A stretch of 12,998 nt of DNA from contig MFGM01000080.1 of NCBI GenBank assembly GCA_001778275.1, positions 1 to 12,998 of the forward strand. Reading direction: 5' to 3'. Both the position numbers and the translations under genes were made by a program. The stretch comes from Candidatus Falkowbacteria bacterium RIFOXYC2_FULL_48_21. Lineage in GTDB: Bacteria; Patescibacteriota; Patescibacteriia; UBA11705; JABHMO01. The notes below the pieces were generated by a model. It searched no databases. It saw only the letters and a list, made by a program, of their open reading frames with translations, and was not told where the DNA came from. Of the stretch, positions 1 through 6,459 are shown one piece after another. Position 1 is the first letter of the stretch. Each line of letters starts with the position of its first letter.

Positions 1-6
1 AAAAAA

Positions 7-1905
7 ATGAACGTTTTCTTCAAATGGTCGCTGATCGGTTTGGCCATTTTTTTTGTTGTCTGCTTGATTCTCGCCGGCGCCTCTGCCGCGCTCGCGTACA
101 ATTATCAAAACAAAATTTATCCGGGCGTCAAAATCGACAATCTCGATCTCGGTGGATTGACCAAAACCCAAGCGTTAAACATTGTGGGCGGAAAATTCCA
201 TCAAGTCTTCGACCCGGGCTTTTCTTTCACGTTCGAAAACACTACCAAAACCATTGCCGACCCGAACAATAAAATTTTCGTCTTGAACGCGGACAGCCTG
301 ATCGACCAAGCTTTCAACGTGGGCCGCACAGACAACCTTTTCAAGCGCCACGTGAAACTTTTGGTATTTCCGATTATTAACAAGAAATTGCCGATTGATT
401 ATCGATTGGACAAGGATCTGCTAAAGGAAACACTGCAAAACGAATTTGCCATTTTGGAAAAACCGGCGGTCAATTCGGCGCTGGAAATCAATGTGCTTGA
501 TGACGAGAAAAAAGAATCCACTTTTAATTTCACTGACGAACAGACAGGCGAAACTTTCAGGTTTAATGAAGCCATTGCCGAATTGGAAGCAAACGCGCGC
601 CGGCTGGAAAACAAAACCATTGCCCTGACGCGCCACGCCGCCACGCCTACCATCACTCGCGCGCAAGCCCAAAGCACGGAAGCAACCGTACTCCAATTGC
701 TGGCCTTGCCGGACGTTCAATTGAAATTCAAAGAAAAAACTTGGTCAATCAAATGGGATGATTTCGCGCACTGGCTCGAACTCGGTTTGGACGACGAAGA
801 AAAAGTGACCGTGCGCTTCAATTCGGAAATGGTGACCGGCCACCTCGAGGCCATTGCCCAAGAAATCGACCAGCCGGCTACGGATGCGAAGTTACAAATG
901 AAGGATGGTCGCGTGACGGAATTCATCGCCAGCCAAAACGGTCAGGCTCTGGATATCGAAACTAATTTACAAAAAATTAATCAGGAAATATTAATCAACC
1001 AAAACACCGTTATTGACCTTGTCGTCAAAATCACAGAACCAAAAGTGGCGGTCGGTAGCACCAACGACCTCGGCATCAAGGAAATAATCGGCCTCGGCTA
1101 CTCGAACTTCGCCGGCAGTCCGGCCAATCGGCGCCACAATATCGGCGTGGGCGCGGCCACGCTGAACGGCGTATTGATCCCGCCGGGCGGCGAGTTCTCA
1201 CTGGTCAAAACGCTTGGCGAGATTGACGGACAACACGGCTATTTGCAGGAATTGGTAATCAAAAAGAATGAAACCAAGCCGGAATACGGCGGCGGCCTGT
1301 GTCAAATCGGCACCACCGTATTTCGCGCCGCACTTCAATCGGGCTTGCCCATCACCATGCGCCAAAATCATTCTTACCGCGTAGTTTATTATGAGCCGGC
1401 CGGCACGGATGCCACGATCTACGATCCTTGGCCGGACATGAAGTTTGTCAACGACACGACCAATTATATTTTGATTCAATCGAAACTGTCCGGTAATAAT
1501 TTAACTTTTGAATACTGGGGCACGCGCGACGGACGCAAGGTTAGCTTCGAAGGAAACAATATTGTCGAAGATTTGAAACAACTGAAGCCAAAAATTTTCA
1601 ATATCACCTCGCCGGGTCCGAAGCGTGAAGTCGAGACGGAAGCGCTGGAACCCGGTCAAAAAAAGAAGATCGAATCCGCGCACAATGGCGCTGACGCTTC
1701 TTTCAATCGCACAGTAGTGAAAGCGGATGGCACTGAATTAAAAGAAACATGGAAAAGCCATTATGTGCCGTGGCAAGAAGTGTGGCTGATCGGCGTTGAC
1801 CCGGTGAAAAAAGCCGCTGAAGCGGCGGCCGCGCTTGAAGCGTTGAACGCCGAGCAAACAACAACGGAAACGCCGGTTGCGCCGGAAGCGATACCCGCGC
1901 CGTAA
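7..1905 (+). CDS. VanW family protein, membrane-anchored, with peptidoglycan-binding-like repeats
   Basis: A 632-residue protein. Residues about 7-30 form one hydrophobic segment, either a signal anchor or an uncleaved signal peptide, so the rest should lie outside the membrane. About 38-150 and 220-330 resemble the paired putative peptidoglycan-binding domains (PG_binding_4) that usually precede VanW. The VanW domain spans about 362-505, with its typical GYSNFAGS start and the EYGGGLCQIGTT block around 427-437. About 530-597 looks like a G5-type beta domain. The tail after 600 is rich in Ala, Glu and Pro. VanW proteins are linked to the cell envelope, originally to vancomycin-resistance clusters, but their reaction is unknown. 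Only six bases precede this ATG, all A, and the frame is open leftward. The true start could therefore lie outside the window, and no ribosome site can be judged. The gene ends at a hairpin with a T-run. Confidence 0.9.
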   Translation: MNVFFKWSLIGLAIFFVVCLILAGASAALAYNYQNKIYPGVKIDNLDLGGLTKTQALNIVGGKFHQVFDPGFSFTFENTTKTIADPNNKIFVLNADSLIDQAFNVGRTDNLFKRHVKLLVFPIINKKLPIDYRLDKDLLKETLQNEFAILEKPAVNSALEINVLDDEKKESTFNFTDEQTGETFRFNEAIAELEANARRLENKTIALTRHAATPTITRAQAQSTEATVLQLLALPDVQLKFKEKTWSIKWDDFAHWLELGLDDEEKVTVRFNSEMVTGHLEAIAQEIDQPATDAKLQMKDGRVTEFIASQNGQALDIETNLQKINQEILINQNTVIDLVVKITEPKVAVGSTNDLGIKEIIGLGYSNFAGSPANRRHNIGVGAATLNGVLIPPGGEFSLVKTLGEIDGQHGYLQELVIKKNETKPEYGGGLCQIGTTVFRAALQSGLPITMRQNHSYRVVYYEPAGTDATIYDPWPDMKFVNDTTNYILIQSKLSGNNLTFEYWGTRDGRKVSFEGNNIVEDLKQLKPKIFNITSPGPKREVETEALEPGQKKKIESAHNGADASFNRTVVKADGTELKETWKSHYVPWQEVWLIGVDPVKKAAEAAAALEALNAEQTTTETPVAPEAIPAP

Positions 1906-1913
1906 AATTACAA

Positions 1914-1961
1914 TTTAAAAAATGTAGGGGCACAAAATTTTGTGCCCCTACATTTTTTAAA
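1914..1961. terminator. Perfect 24-bp-arm palindrome, terminator of the VanW gene
   Basis: The two arms, 1914-1937 and 1938-1961, are exact reverse complements with no unpaired loop base in DNA. The core contains GTAGGGGCACAAAA and its complement. The stem ends in a run of six T on the + strand and, by symmetry, on the - strand, so it can act as a terminator in both directions. It begins nine bases after the VanW stop. The core looks like a dispersed palindromic repeat as much as a dedicated terminator. Confidence 0.8.
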
Positions 1962-1973
1962 AATCCGTCCAAT

Positions 1974-2002
1974 AAAAAACCCCGCGACTGTCGAGTCGCG
2001 GG
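1974..2002 (-). terminator. Rho-independent terminator of the 2013-3074 gene
   Basis: CCCGCGACT (1981-1989) pairs with AGTCGCGGG (1994-2002) around a four-base loop. On the - strand this 9-bp GC stem is followed by G and then six T (1979-1974), a textbook intrinsic terminator. It lies 10 bases past the stop of the minus-strand gene. Confidence 0.9.
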
Positions 2003-2012
2003 AGTTGTTTTG

Positions 2013-3074
2013 TTAAGAAAGTCGTGTCGACTGACTCAAGAACAATCTGACACTCGTCTGTTCCTGGTAATTGCCCAGAAATGACAACGGCGTAATCGCT
2101 ACCCCAAGTCCTTCGCTGACGTTGAGGCTCATAAGTGCGGGTTCTTCTTTGCGCCATCTTGCATGGTCGCCTTCATCATGAAATGCGAACACGTCCGGCT
2201 CAACAACGCGCGGACAATCAAAGCTCCATGTGCGGATCAGCCGCTGTTCTTCGCGCGTAAACAAGCGCAAAAAAACATCCGGCCGACCCTCGTACCACGC
2301 GGCAACCGGCAATCGCTGGATCATGCCAAGGCTGTCTGGAAACTTAAGCCAAAGCCAATGAGCGCCAAAGTCAAAAGCCAGACCATCTTTCACAACAGTT
2401 TCCGGCCAATATTCGAAAAATCTTGTCTGGACGATCACCTTTTTGTCCAAATGAAGTTCTCTTTTCATCTGGTTCCAAAAGATTTTTGCCAACACTGAAA
2501 TCGGAAAATTTCCAGTCGCATCATCGCGCCAGTGTGGAAAAAGCGGTCCAAACTCATTCACTTCCAACAACGAGCAGTCATGCCCCATGTGCGCCCAATA
2601 CGGCGCTTGCCACCGCGAAGACTTGGTCGCCTCATTCACAAAGAAAGTTCGCTCAAAATCAAACATGACGAGCGTGATTGGACGAGTTTGCTCGAGCGGA
2701 AAAGTTTCACCCGGAATGATTCGATCCGCAAATCGCATCGCCACTTTCATCATTTCAAATGCCGCTTTTTCTCGATCGCGCCGCAGCCGCGCCAGCTTTT
2801 GCACCATCACGCGCGCGTCCGCCGCAAAAGCGTCGAACCGCTTGACCGCCTGTGTCGGTGAATCAGCTTCGACAAACGGCAAAAGCAAATCAATGAGTCT
2901 TTGCTCCCACCGCCCGCGCTGCAGGCCAAAGGCCTTGTTCCCCGCCAACTCCTCGCGCAACTTGGCCAACTGCTCTTCCTCACTCAAACGCTTTTTCTCT
3001 TCAGGCACTTGCTTTGGCATATTCGCCTCCACCATCTGAAGCAACCGCTCCTCGGAGCGATCAAGATAAACCAT
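2013..3074 (-). CDS. Conserved-looking soluble protein of unknown function
   Basis: I do not recognise this 353-residue protein. Residues 1-120 are charged and helical, with a possible coiled coil around 24-45 rich in Glu and Lys. The remainder is rich in aromatics, for example SSRWQAPYWAHMGHD at 152-166, FPHWRDD at 179-185 and GAHWLWLKFPD at 237-247. This suggests a folded alpha/beta domain. No membrane segment or signal peptide is visible. The ATG at 3074 gives the longest frame but has no ribosome site. Met19 (ATG at 3020) is preceded by GGAGG at an ideal five-base spacing (3030-3026), so a 335-residue product is quite possible. The gene has its own promoter (3133-3161) and terminator (1974-2002) and so appears monocistronic. 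Its strong ribosome site resembles that of gap and of the 12252-12686 gene rather than those of clpP, ftsK and the RodZ-like gene. Confidence 0.8.
   Translation of the reverse strand: MVYLDRSEERLLQMVEANMPKQVPEEKKRLSEEEQLAKLREELAGNKAFGLQRGRWEQRLIDLLLPFVEADSPTQAVKRFDAFAADARVMVQKLARLRRDREKAAFEMMKVAMRFADRIIPGETFPLEQTRPITLVMFDFERTFFVNEATKSSRWQAPYWAHMGHDCSLLEVNEFGPLFPHWRDDATGNFPISVLAKIFWNQMKRELHLDKKVIVQTRFFEYWPETVVKDGLAFDFGAHWLWLKFPDSLGMIQRLPVAAWYEGRPDVFLRLFTREEQRLIRTWSFDCPRVVEPDVFAFHDEGDHARWRKEEPALMSLNVSEGLGVAITPLSFLGNYQEQTSVRLFLSQSTRLS
3026..3030 (-). promoter_or_regulatory. Ribosome binding site favouring the internal start at 3020
   Basis: GGAGG on the - strand sits five bases before the ATG of Met19 of the 2013-3074 frame. 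No comparable site precedes the ATG at 3074, which instead follows an A/T hairpin (3076-3090). This site therefore argues for the shorter product. Confidence 0.5.
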
Positions 3075-3132
3075 TGGAAAATTATTTTTCCGCCGGCGGC
3101 CCTCCTGGGAGGGTTTTCAAAGAACCAACCCC

Positions 3133-3161
3133 ACTTTACAAAAAAACACGCGGGGTGTCAA
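3133..3161 (-). promoter_or_regulatory. Sigma-70-type promoter of the 2013-3074 gene
   Basis: On the - strand, TTGACA (3161-3156) is separated by exactly 17 bases from TAAAGT (3138-3133, four of six matches to the -10 consensus). Transcription should start near 3126, leaving 51 bases to the first ATG or 105 to the second. The leader contains CCCTCC/GGAGGG (3100-3113) and GGAAAA/TTTTCC (3076-3090) hairpins that might affect initiation. Confidence 0.7.
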
Positions 3162-3163
3162 TA

Positions 3164-3337
3164 GAACAAAAACTCAAAGTACAAAACTCAAAATTCAAAA
3201 TAAATTTAAAATTCCAAATCGTGTTTTGAAATTGTGAACCCCTCCCTGCGGCAGAGACCACAGGGAGTTCAGTCACAATTCCTTAAATTTCGAACTTTAC
3301 ATTTATTTTTGATTTTGTGCTTTGAATTTTGAGTTTT
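3164..3337. repeat. Degenerate long inverted repeat, copy A, flanking gap on the 3' side
   Basis: The left arm (from about 3166) is built of short units such as ACTCAAA, TTCAAA and CCAAAT. The right arm (to 3337) carries their reverse complements, ending TTTGAATTTTGAGTTTT. The centre AAATTCCAAATCGT (3209-3222) is shared almost exactly with the copy at 4411-4550. A nested hairpin interrupts one arm: AATTGTGA (3230-3237) pairs with TCACAATT (3273-3280), and CTCCCTG (3242-3248) with CAGGGAG (3261-3267). No open reading frame or transposase is present. Confidence 0.75.
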
Positions 3338-3342
3338 AGAAA

Positions 3343-3370
3343 AGCCGCCTCCCGATGCTCGGGGGCGGCT
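3343..3370 (-). terminator. Rho-independent terminator of gap
   Basis: AGCCGCC (3343-3349) and CCCGA (3351-3355) pair with TCGGG (3359-3363) and GGCGGCT (3364-3370) around a TGC loop, with one bulged base. On the - strand the GC-rich stem runs straight into TTTTCT. It starts eight bases after the gap stop codon. Confidence 0.9.
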
Positions 3371-3378
3371 GGCTGTAA

Positions 3379-4377
3379 CTACTCAAACATCTTCTTCGCT
3401 ACCTGCAGCATCTGATACGTGTAGCCCATCTCGTTATCGTACCAGCAATGGATCTTCACGTTCTCTCCATCCTTCGCCACCTTGGTCAGATCACCGCTCA
3501 CCACGGATCCGAACGTCATGCCGGAAACATCATGACTGACGAACTGATCATCTTCCGTGTACTCCACCATGTCGAACATCTGGTACAGATCGATGCCGCG
3601 CCGAATCATGGCATTTACGTCAGCCACGTCCTTCACCTGCGCTCGCAGGTCAAGATCAAGAAAAGCATACGATCCGGTCTTGACCGGCACTCGCGCCGCA
3701 AAACCGTCAATGCGCCCCTTCAGATCCGGAATCACCACGCCAACCGCCTTGGCCGCGCCGGTCGAAGCTGGAATGATGCTGTCCATACACCCTCGAGCCC
3801 CACGCGGATCCTTGGCACCAAATCCATCGAACAGCATCTGACTGTTGGTCACCGCGTGCACCGTAACCAGATGTCCCCACTTGATACCATAGGCCTTGTG
3901 AAGAATATAGCACACTGGCGCCACACAGTTCGTGGTACATGATGCATTCGACACGATGGGCGCACCCTTGACCAGCTCGTCGTTCACACAGCGCACTACC
4001 ATTGGGATGTTCGGATCCTTGGTTGGCGCAGTAAGCATCACCTTTTTCGCACCAGCATCGATGTGCTTGCCGAGATCGGCCTGAGTGGTGAAGCGGCCGG
4101 TCGCGTCAAAAACCAAATCCACATTCAGTTCCCTCCAAGGTAGTGCGGCCGGATCCTTTTCCGCGCACATCCTGATCCCCGTGCCGAGAATCGCCTGCGC
4201 GTCCAAACCGAGACTCCCATAAACCGAATCTCGTTGCATCCGGCGCGCCAGATCCCGCACCGCCGCGAGATCATTGATTGCGACCAATTCCATGTCGGGA
4301 AACTCATCCCTCGTCAACATCAACCGAAAAATCATCTGCCCGATTCTGCCGAAACCATTGATCGCCACTCGAATCAT
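3379..4377 (-). CDS. gap: Type I glyceraldehyde-3-phosphate dehydrogenase
   Basis: Converts glyceraldehyde-3-phosphate, NAD and phosphate to 1,3-bisphosphoglycerate in cytoplasmic glycolysis. The 332-residue length is normal. The Rossmann motif INGFGRIG is at 6-13, and Asp36 after the second strand fits NAD preference. The catalytic block SNASCTTNC (143-151) gives Cys147, and the VHAVTN block gives His174. IIPASTGAAKA (201-211), the phosphate-site Arg229 and WYDNEMGYTYQ (312-322) complete the fold. The 231-240 stretch, VKTGSYAFLD, departs from the usual TPNVSVVDL-like sequence. So does VHAVTNSQ, which is usually VHAYTNDQ, so this is a divergent member. AGGAGG (4388-4383) lies five bases before the ATG, a strong start. 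The gene is read alone from a strong promoter through a long structured leader and has its own terminator. Two copies of one hairpin repeat bracket it. Confidence 0.95.
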   Translation of the reverse strand: MIRVAINGFGRIGQMIFRLMLTRDEFPDMELVAINDLAAVRDLARRMQRDSVYGSLGLDAQAILGTGIRMCAEKDPAALPWRELNVDLVFDATGRFTTQADLGKHIDAGAKKVMLTAPTKDPNIPMVVRCVNDELVKGAPIVSNASCTTNCVAPVCYILHKAYGIKWGHLVTVHAVTNSQMLFDGFGAKDPRGARGCMDSIIPASTGAAKAVGVVIPDLKGRIDGFAARVPVKTGSYAFLDLDLRAQVKDVADVNAMIRRGIDLYQMFDMVEYTEDDQFVSHDVSGMTFGSVVSGDLTKVAKDGENVKIHCWYDNEMGYTYQMLQVAKKMFE

Positions 4378-4382
4378 GATCG

Positions 4383-4388
4383 CCTCCT
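4383..4388 (-). promoter_or_regulatory. Strong ribosome binding site of gap
   Basis: A complete AGGAGG on the - strand with five bases to the ATG. It is preceded by a small TGCCGTTATGGCA hairpin (4392-4404) in the same leader. Confidence 0.8.
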
Positions 4389-4410
4389 GTTTGCCGTTAT
4401 GGCAGTAAAG

Positions 4411-4550
4411 AACAAAAACTCAAAGCACAAAATCCAAAAATCGAAATAAATTCAAAGACTAAAATCTAAAATTCCAAATCGTATTTTGGAATTTTTAATT
4501 TTGAACTTTGTGTTTCTTTTGGATTTTGGGCTTTGAATTTTGAGTTTTTT
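4411..4550. repeat. Degenerate long inverted repeat, copy B, in the gap leader
   Basis: Same family as 3164-3337. Both begin AGAACAAAAACTCAAAG, share the centre AAATTCCAAATCGT, and end CTTTGAATTTTGAGTTTT. The left arm (4411-4480) and right arm (4481-4550) are built from 8-11-base A-rich units and their complements, so the DNA or its RNA can fold into one long imperfect hairpin. Copy B lacks the nested hairpin present in copy A. It lies inside the predicted 5' leader of gap. Confidence 0.75.
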
Positions 4551-4553
4551 ACA

Positions 4554-4671
4554 AAAGCCTCCTCCTCTGGACAGACAAGAAATTTTTACTCAGGCGAAGT
4601 CGAGCTTGCGCCTGACGTTACCTAAAGTAAAAATCCCATGCTTGTCGTGTCTGTCCAGAGGAAAAGGCTTT
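4554..4671 (-). ncRNA. Candidate structured leader RNA upstream of gap
   Basis: A nested fold of about 118 bases. AAAGCCT (4554-4560) pairs with AGGCTTT (4665-4671). CCTCTGGACAGAC (4564-4576) pairs with GTCTGTCCAGAGG (4649-4661). ATTTTTACT (4582-4590) pairs with AGTAAAAAT (4626-4634). CAGGCG (4591-4596) pairs with CGCCTG (4609-4614). The unpaired bases sit mainly on one side of each step. It lies just downstream of the gap promoter. In the transcript it is followed by TTTTG, so the outer stem could also act as an attenuator. I do not recognise a known riboswitch class. It could instead be an inserted palindromic repeat. Confidence 0.55.
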
Positions 4672-4695
4672 GTTGGCTAACACAGATGATTTAGT

Positions 4696-4724
4696 ATTCT
4701 AGCACGCGAAAAAAAATCTGTCAA
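4696..4724 (-). promoter_or_regulatory. Strong sigma-70-type promoter of gap
   Basis: On the - strand, a perfect TTGACA (4724-4719) is followed after exactly 17 bases by TAGAAT (4701-4696), five of six matches to the -10 consensus. An A/T-rich stretch upstream of the -35 (about 4731-4765) could serve as an UP element. The predicted start near 4689 leaves a ~310-base leader before the gap ATG. Confidence 0.85.
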
Positions 4725-4848
4725 GAGCTTTGCGTAAATTTAAGTTTTTAGTTTAAATTTACAATAGAAAAAATGTCAGCCCTCACGTCCGCCATATTTC
4801 ATTATAACACCGCGAAGCAAATCAAAACAGCTTGAACTTATACCCGTT

Positions 4849-4868
4849 TTATCCGCAGTCTATCCACA
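4849..4868 (+). promoter_or_regulatory. Two DnaA-box-like 9-mers
   Basis: TTATCCGCA (4849-4857) and CTATCCACA (4860-4868) each differ from the TTATCCACA consensus by one base. They lie in the same orientation two bases apart. There is no dnaA, dnaN or AT-rich unwinding array beside them, so this may be chance. Confidence 0.25.
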
Positions 4869-4879
4869 GACTATTCCGC

Positions 4880-4919
4880 CAAAATAAAAACAAAACGATT
4901 TTGTTTTGTTTTTATTTTG
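4880..4919 (-). terminator. A/T-rich hairpin downstream of clpP
   Basis: CAAAATAAAAACAAAAC (4880-4896) and its exact reverse complement (4903-4919) enclose a six-base loop. The 17-bp stem lies about 20 bases past the clpP stop. It is almost pure A/T, with no long T-run outside the stem on the - strand, so termination would be weak or factor-dependent. Confidence 0.5.
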
Positions 4920-4938
4920 TATTTAAACGCCTTTTGTG

Positions 4939-5514
4939 TTATTCAATGATCTTATCGATTATTCCATAATCCTTCGCTTCCTGCGCAGTCATATAATAGT
5001 CGCGATCCGAATCCTTGTCAATTCGGTCCAAACTCTTGCCCGTATGCTTGGCCAAAATTTTGTTCAGCGAATCTTTCACGCGCAAAATTTCTTCCGCCTG
5101 AATCTTGATATCGCTCGCCTGCCCCTGCGCTCCGCCCATGACTTGATGGATCATGATCTTCGAATTCGGCAGAGAAAATCGTTTGCCCTTGGCGCCGGCC
5201 ATCAGCAACAAAGAACCCATGCTGGCCGCCAGCCCCACACAAATCGTGACCACGTCCGGCTTGATGTATTGCATGGTGTCATAAATCGCGAGGCCCGCGC
5301 TCACCGATCCGCCCGGCGAATTAACATAGATCTTGATATCCTTGGCCGGGTCTTCGCTCTCCAAATAAAGTAACTGCGCAATCACGGAATTCGCCACGCC
5401 ATCATCTATCGGCGTGCCGAGAAAAATAATTCTATCCTTCAAGAGCCGCGAATAAATATCATACGCGCGTTCGCCGTAGTGCGTTTTTTCGATGACCGTT
5501 GGGATTAAATACAT
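4939..5514 (-). CDS. clpP: ATP-dependent Clp protease proteolytic subunit
   Basis: The serine peptidase that forms the double heptamer ring of the Clp protease. It degrades proteins unfolded by ClpX- or ClpC-type ATPases in the cytoplasm. The 191-residue length is normal. The catalytic serine is Ser98 in GLAASMGS (94-101), the histidine is His123 in MIHQVMGG (121-128), and the aspartate is Asp172 in DSDRD (168-172), in the same numbering as Bacillus ClpP. The N-terminus [10 protein letters not shown] starts at the usual place, with at most a very short propeptide. No ribosome site precedes the ATG. Instead four tandem 8-base A/T units occupy the region just upstream (5520-5551). No partner ATPase gene is in the window. 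Two small genes lie upstream on the same strand and may share its transcript. Confidence 0.95.
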   Translation of the reverse strand: MYLIPTVIEKTHYGERAYDIYSRLLKDRIIFLGTPIDDGVANSVIAQLLYLESEDPAKDIKIYVNSPGGSVSAGLAIYDTMQYIKPDVVTICVGLAASMGSLLLMAGAKGKRFSLPNSKIMIHQVMGGAQGQASDIKIQAEEILRVKDSLNKILAKHTGKSLDRIDKDSDRDYYMTAQEAKDYGIIDKIIE

Positions 5515-5519
5515 AAGAA

Positions 5520-5551
5520 AAATTAAGAAATTAGGAAATTGGGAAATTGAG
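5520..5551. repeat. Four tandem 8-base units before clpP
   Basis: AAATTAAG, AAATTAGG, AAATTGGG and AAATTGAG follow each other without a gap. They begin six bases upstream of the clpP ATG, where a ribosome site would be. The style matches the arms of the other degenerate repeats in this window, but no inverted partner is present nearby. Confidence 0.7.
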
Positions 5552-5614
5552 TAATCAATTAAAGAGCTCGTATGAAATCAATGCGATTTCGCCGGAAATT
5601 TCTTTGCGTTCGGA

Positions 5615-5938
5615 TCAATGGCCATAATCAAAGCCAAAATAAAACGTCTTCTCGCCAATTTTTATAATATCTTCATAAATACCACAACACCACTTTTTTG
5701 ATTCAACTCGCTGATCATAATCGTCTTTTGAAGTTGCCAACACAAAATGTGAGGCGAATTCATAAGTCTCTCCATCTGATATAGTCGGCATAATTTTTTT
5801 GGACAGATCAACTATTTCACCTTCCGTTAATGTCCTAAGTAGATTTACATTCGCCACATCATCACCCAACTCCCTTTCTAACTCCTCTCGTTTCTTCTGT
5901 GCTTGCGTTTCCACGGAATGATAAGACTCTTTGTTCAT
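5615..5938 (-). CDS. Small hypothetical protein
   Basis: I do not recognise this 107-residue protein. Residues 8-50 look helical and charged (KKREELERELGDD, then LTEGEIVDLSKKI). After that comes a shorter alternating, aromatic-rich half that contains a Cys-Cys pair (84-85) and ends FYFGFDYGH. No signal peptide or membrane segment is visible. It lies 79 bases downstream of the 6018-6353 gene and about 100 upstream of clpP on the same strand, so cotranscription is possible. No clear ribosome site precedes the ATG. Its base composition is more A/T-rich than gap or ftsK. A real gene is likely because the frame is closed and amino acid use is protein-like, but it is short. Confidence 0.6.
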   Translation of the reverse strand: MNKESYHSVETQAQKKREELERELGDDVANVNLLRTLTEGEIVDLSKKIMPTISDGETYEFASHFVLATSKDDYDQRVESKKWCCGIYEDIIKIGEKTFYFGFDYGH

Positions 5939-6017
5939 ATAAGAAATTTTAAATTAATCCAAAATAGCTACGTTGTCCGCTGAATAATTACCAAAAATTT
6001 AAAAAATGATAATTTTT

Positions 6018-6353
6018 TTATTTTGTCTTTTCAACCCTTGGCGTAGCGTCATCCTTTTCTTCGAGCAACTTCAAAACGGTCTCCATGGCCGGATCTTCTA
6101 TCGGACAAGCCTCCTCTCCCTTTTTCCGAAATGAGCCACAATTAAAAGAAACCGGTATATTATAAATCGGATGATCAATTTCATGAGGCGTGCCTTTCAA
6201 CGATTTTCTGATTTCATGAGCCAGCGGACACATTCTGGAAACAGTTGAACCGATCGGCACATCCTGTGCCGGACACCTATTGGCAGACTGGCTCATTATT
6301 TTTTTCAAACCGTCTTTGTCACGGACATCGTCCGGGTACAAACGTTCTGACAT
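6018..6353 (-). CDS. Small four-cysteine hypothetical protein
   Basis: I do not recognise this 111-residue protein. It has four cysteines, Cys27, Cys42, Cys72 and Cys83, three followed by Pro (NRCPAQ, RMCPLAHE, EACPIED) and one by Gly (FNCGSF). Two histidines, His46 and His57, lie between them. The pattern would suit a zinc or iron-sulfur site, but this is inference. No membrane segment is visible. The ATG at 6353 lacks a ribosome site at normal spacing. The gene has a good promoter (6468-6496) and about 105 bases of leader containing two AAGGAGATA copies and possible tiny upstream frames. The 5615-5938 gene and clpP follow on the same strand. Confidence 0.65.
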   Translation of the reverse strand: MSERLYPDDVRDKDGLKKIMSQSANRCPAQDVPIGSTVSRMCPLAHEIRKSLKGTPHEIDHPIYNIPVSFNCGSFRKKGEEACPIEDPAMETVLKLLEEKDDATPRVEKTK

Positions 6354-6459
6354 AAATCATGGTGGTTATTAACTTCAAAAAACTAATAAGAGGATGAAAG
6401 AAATAAACTTCAAATAATTTTCCTGTCAGCATATCTCCTTTATCACCTCTATCTCCTTG

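Noticed and set aside
2163..3039. Several plus-strand frames over the 2013-3074 gene
   Set aside because: They are antisense to a minus-strand frame with its own promoter, ribosome site and terminator. Their products are rich in Arg, Ser and His, as expected of shadows.
3164..4550. CRISPR array
   Set aside because: The units are contiguous, degenerate and mirrored, without constant repeats, uniform spacers or cas genes.
4554..4671. Known riboswitch upstream of gap
   Set aside because: No conserved aptamer core that I recognise is present, so it is left as an unclassified structured leader.
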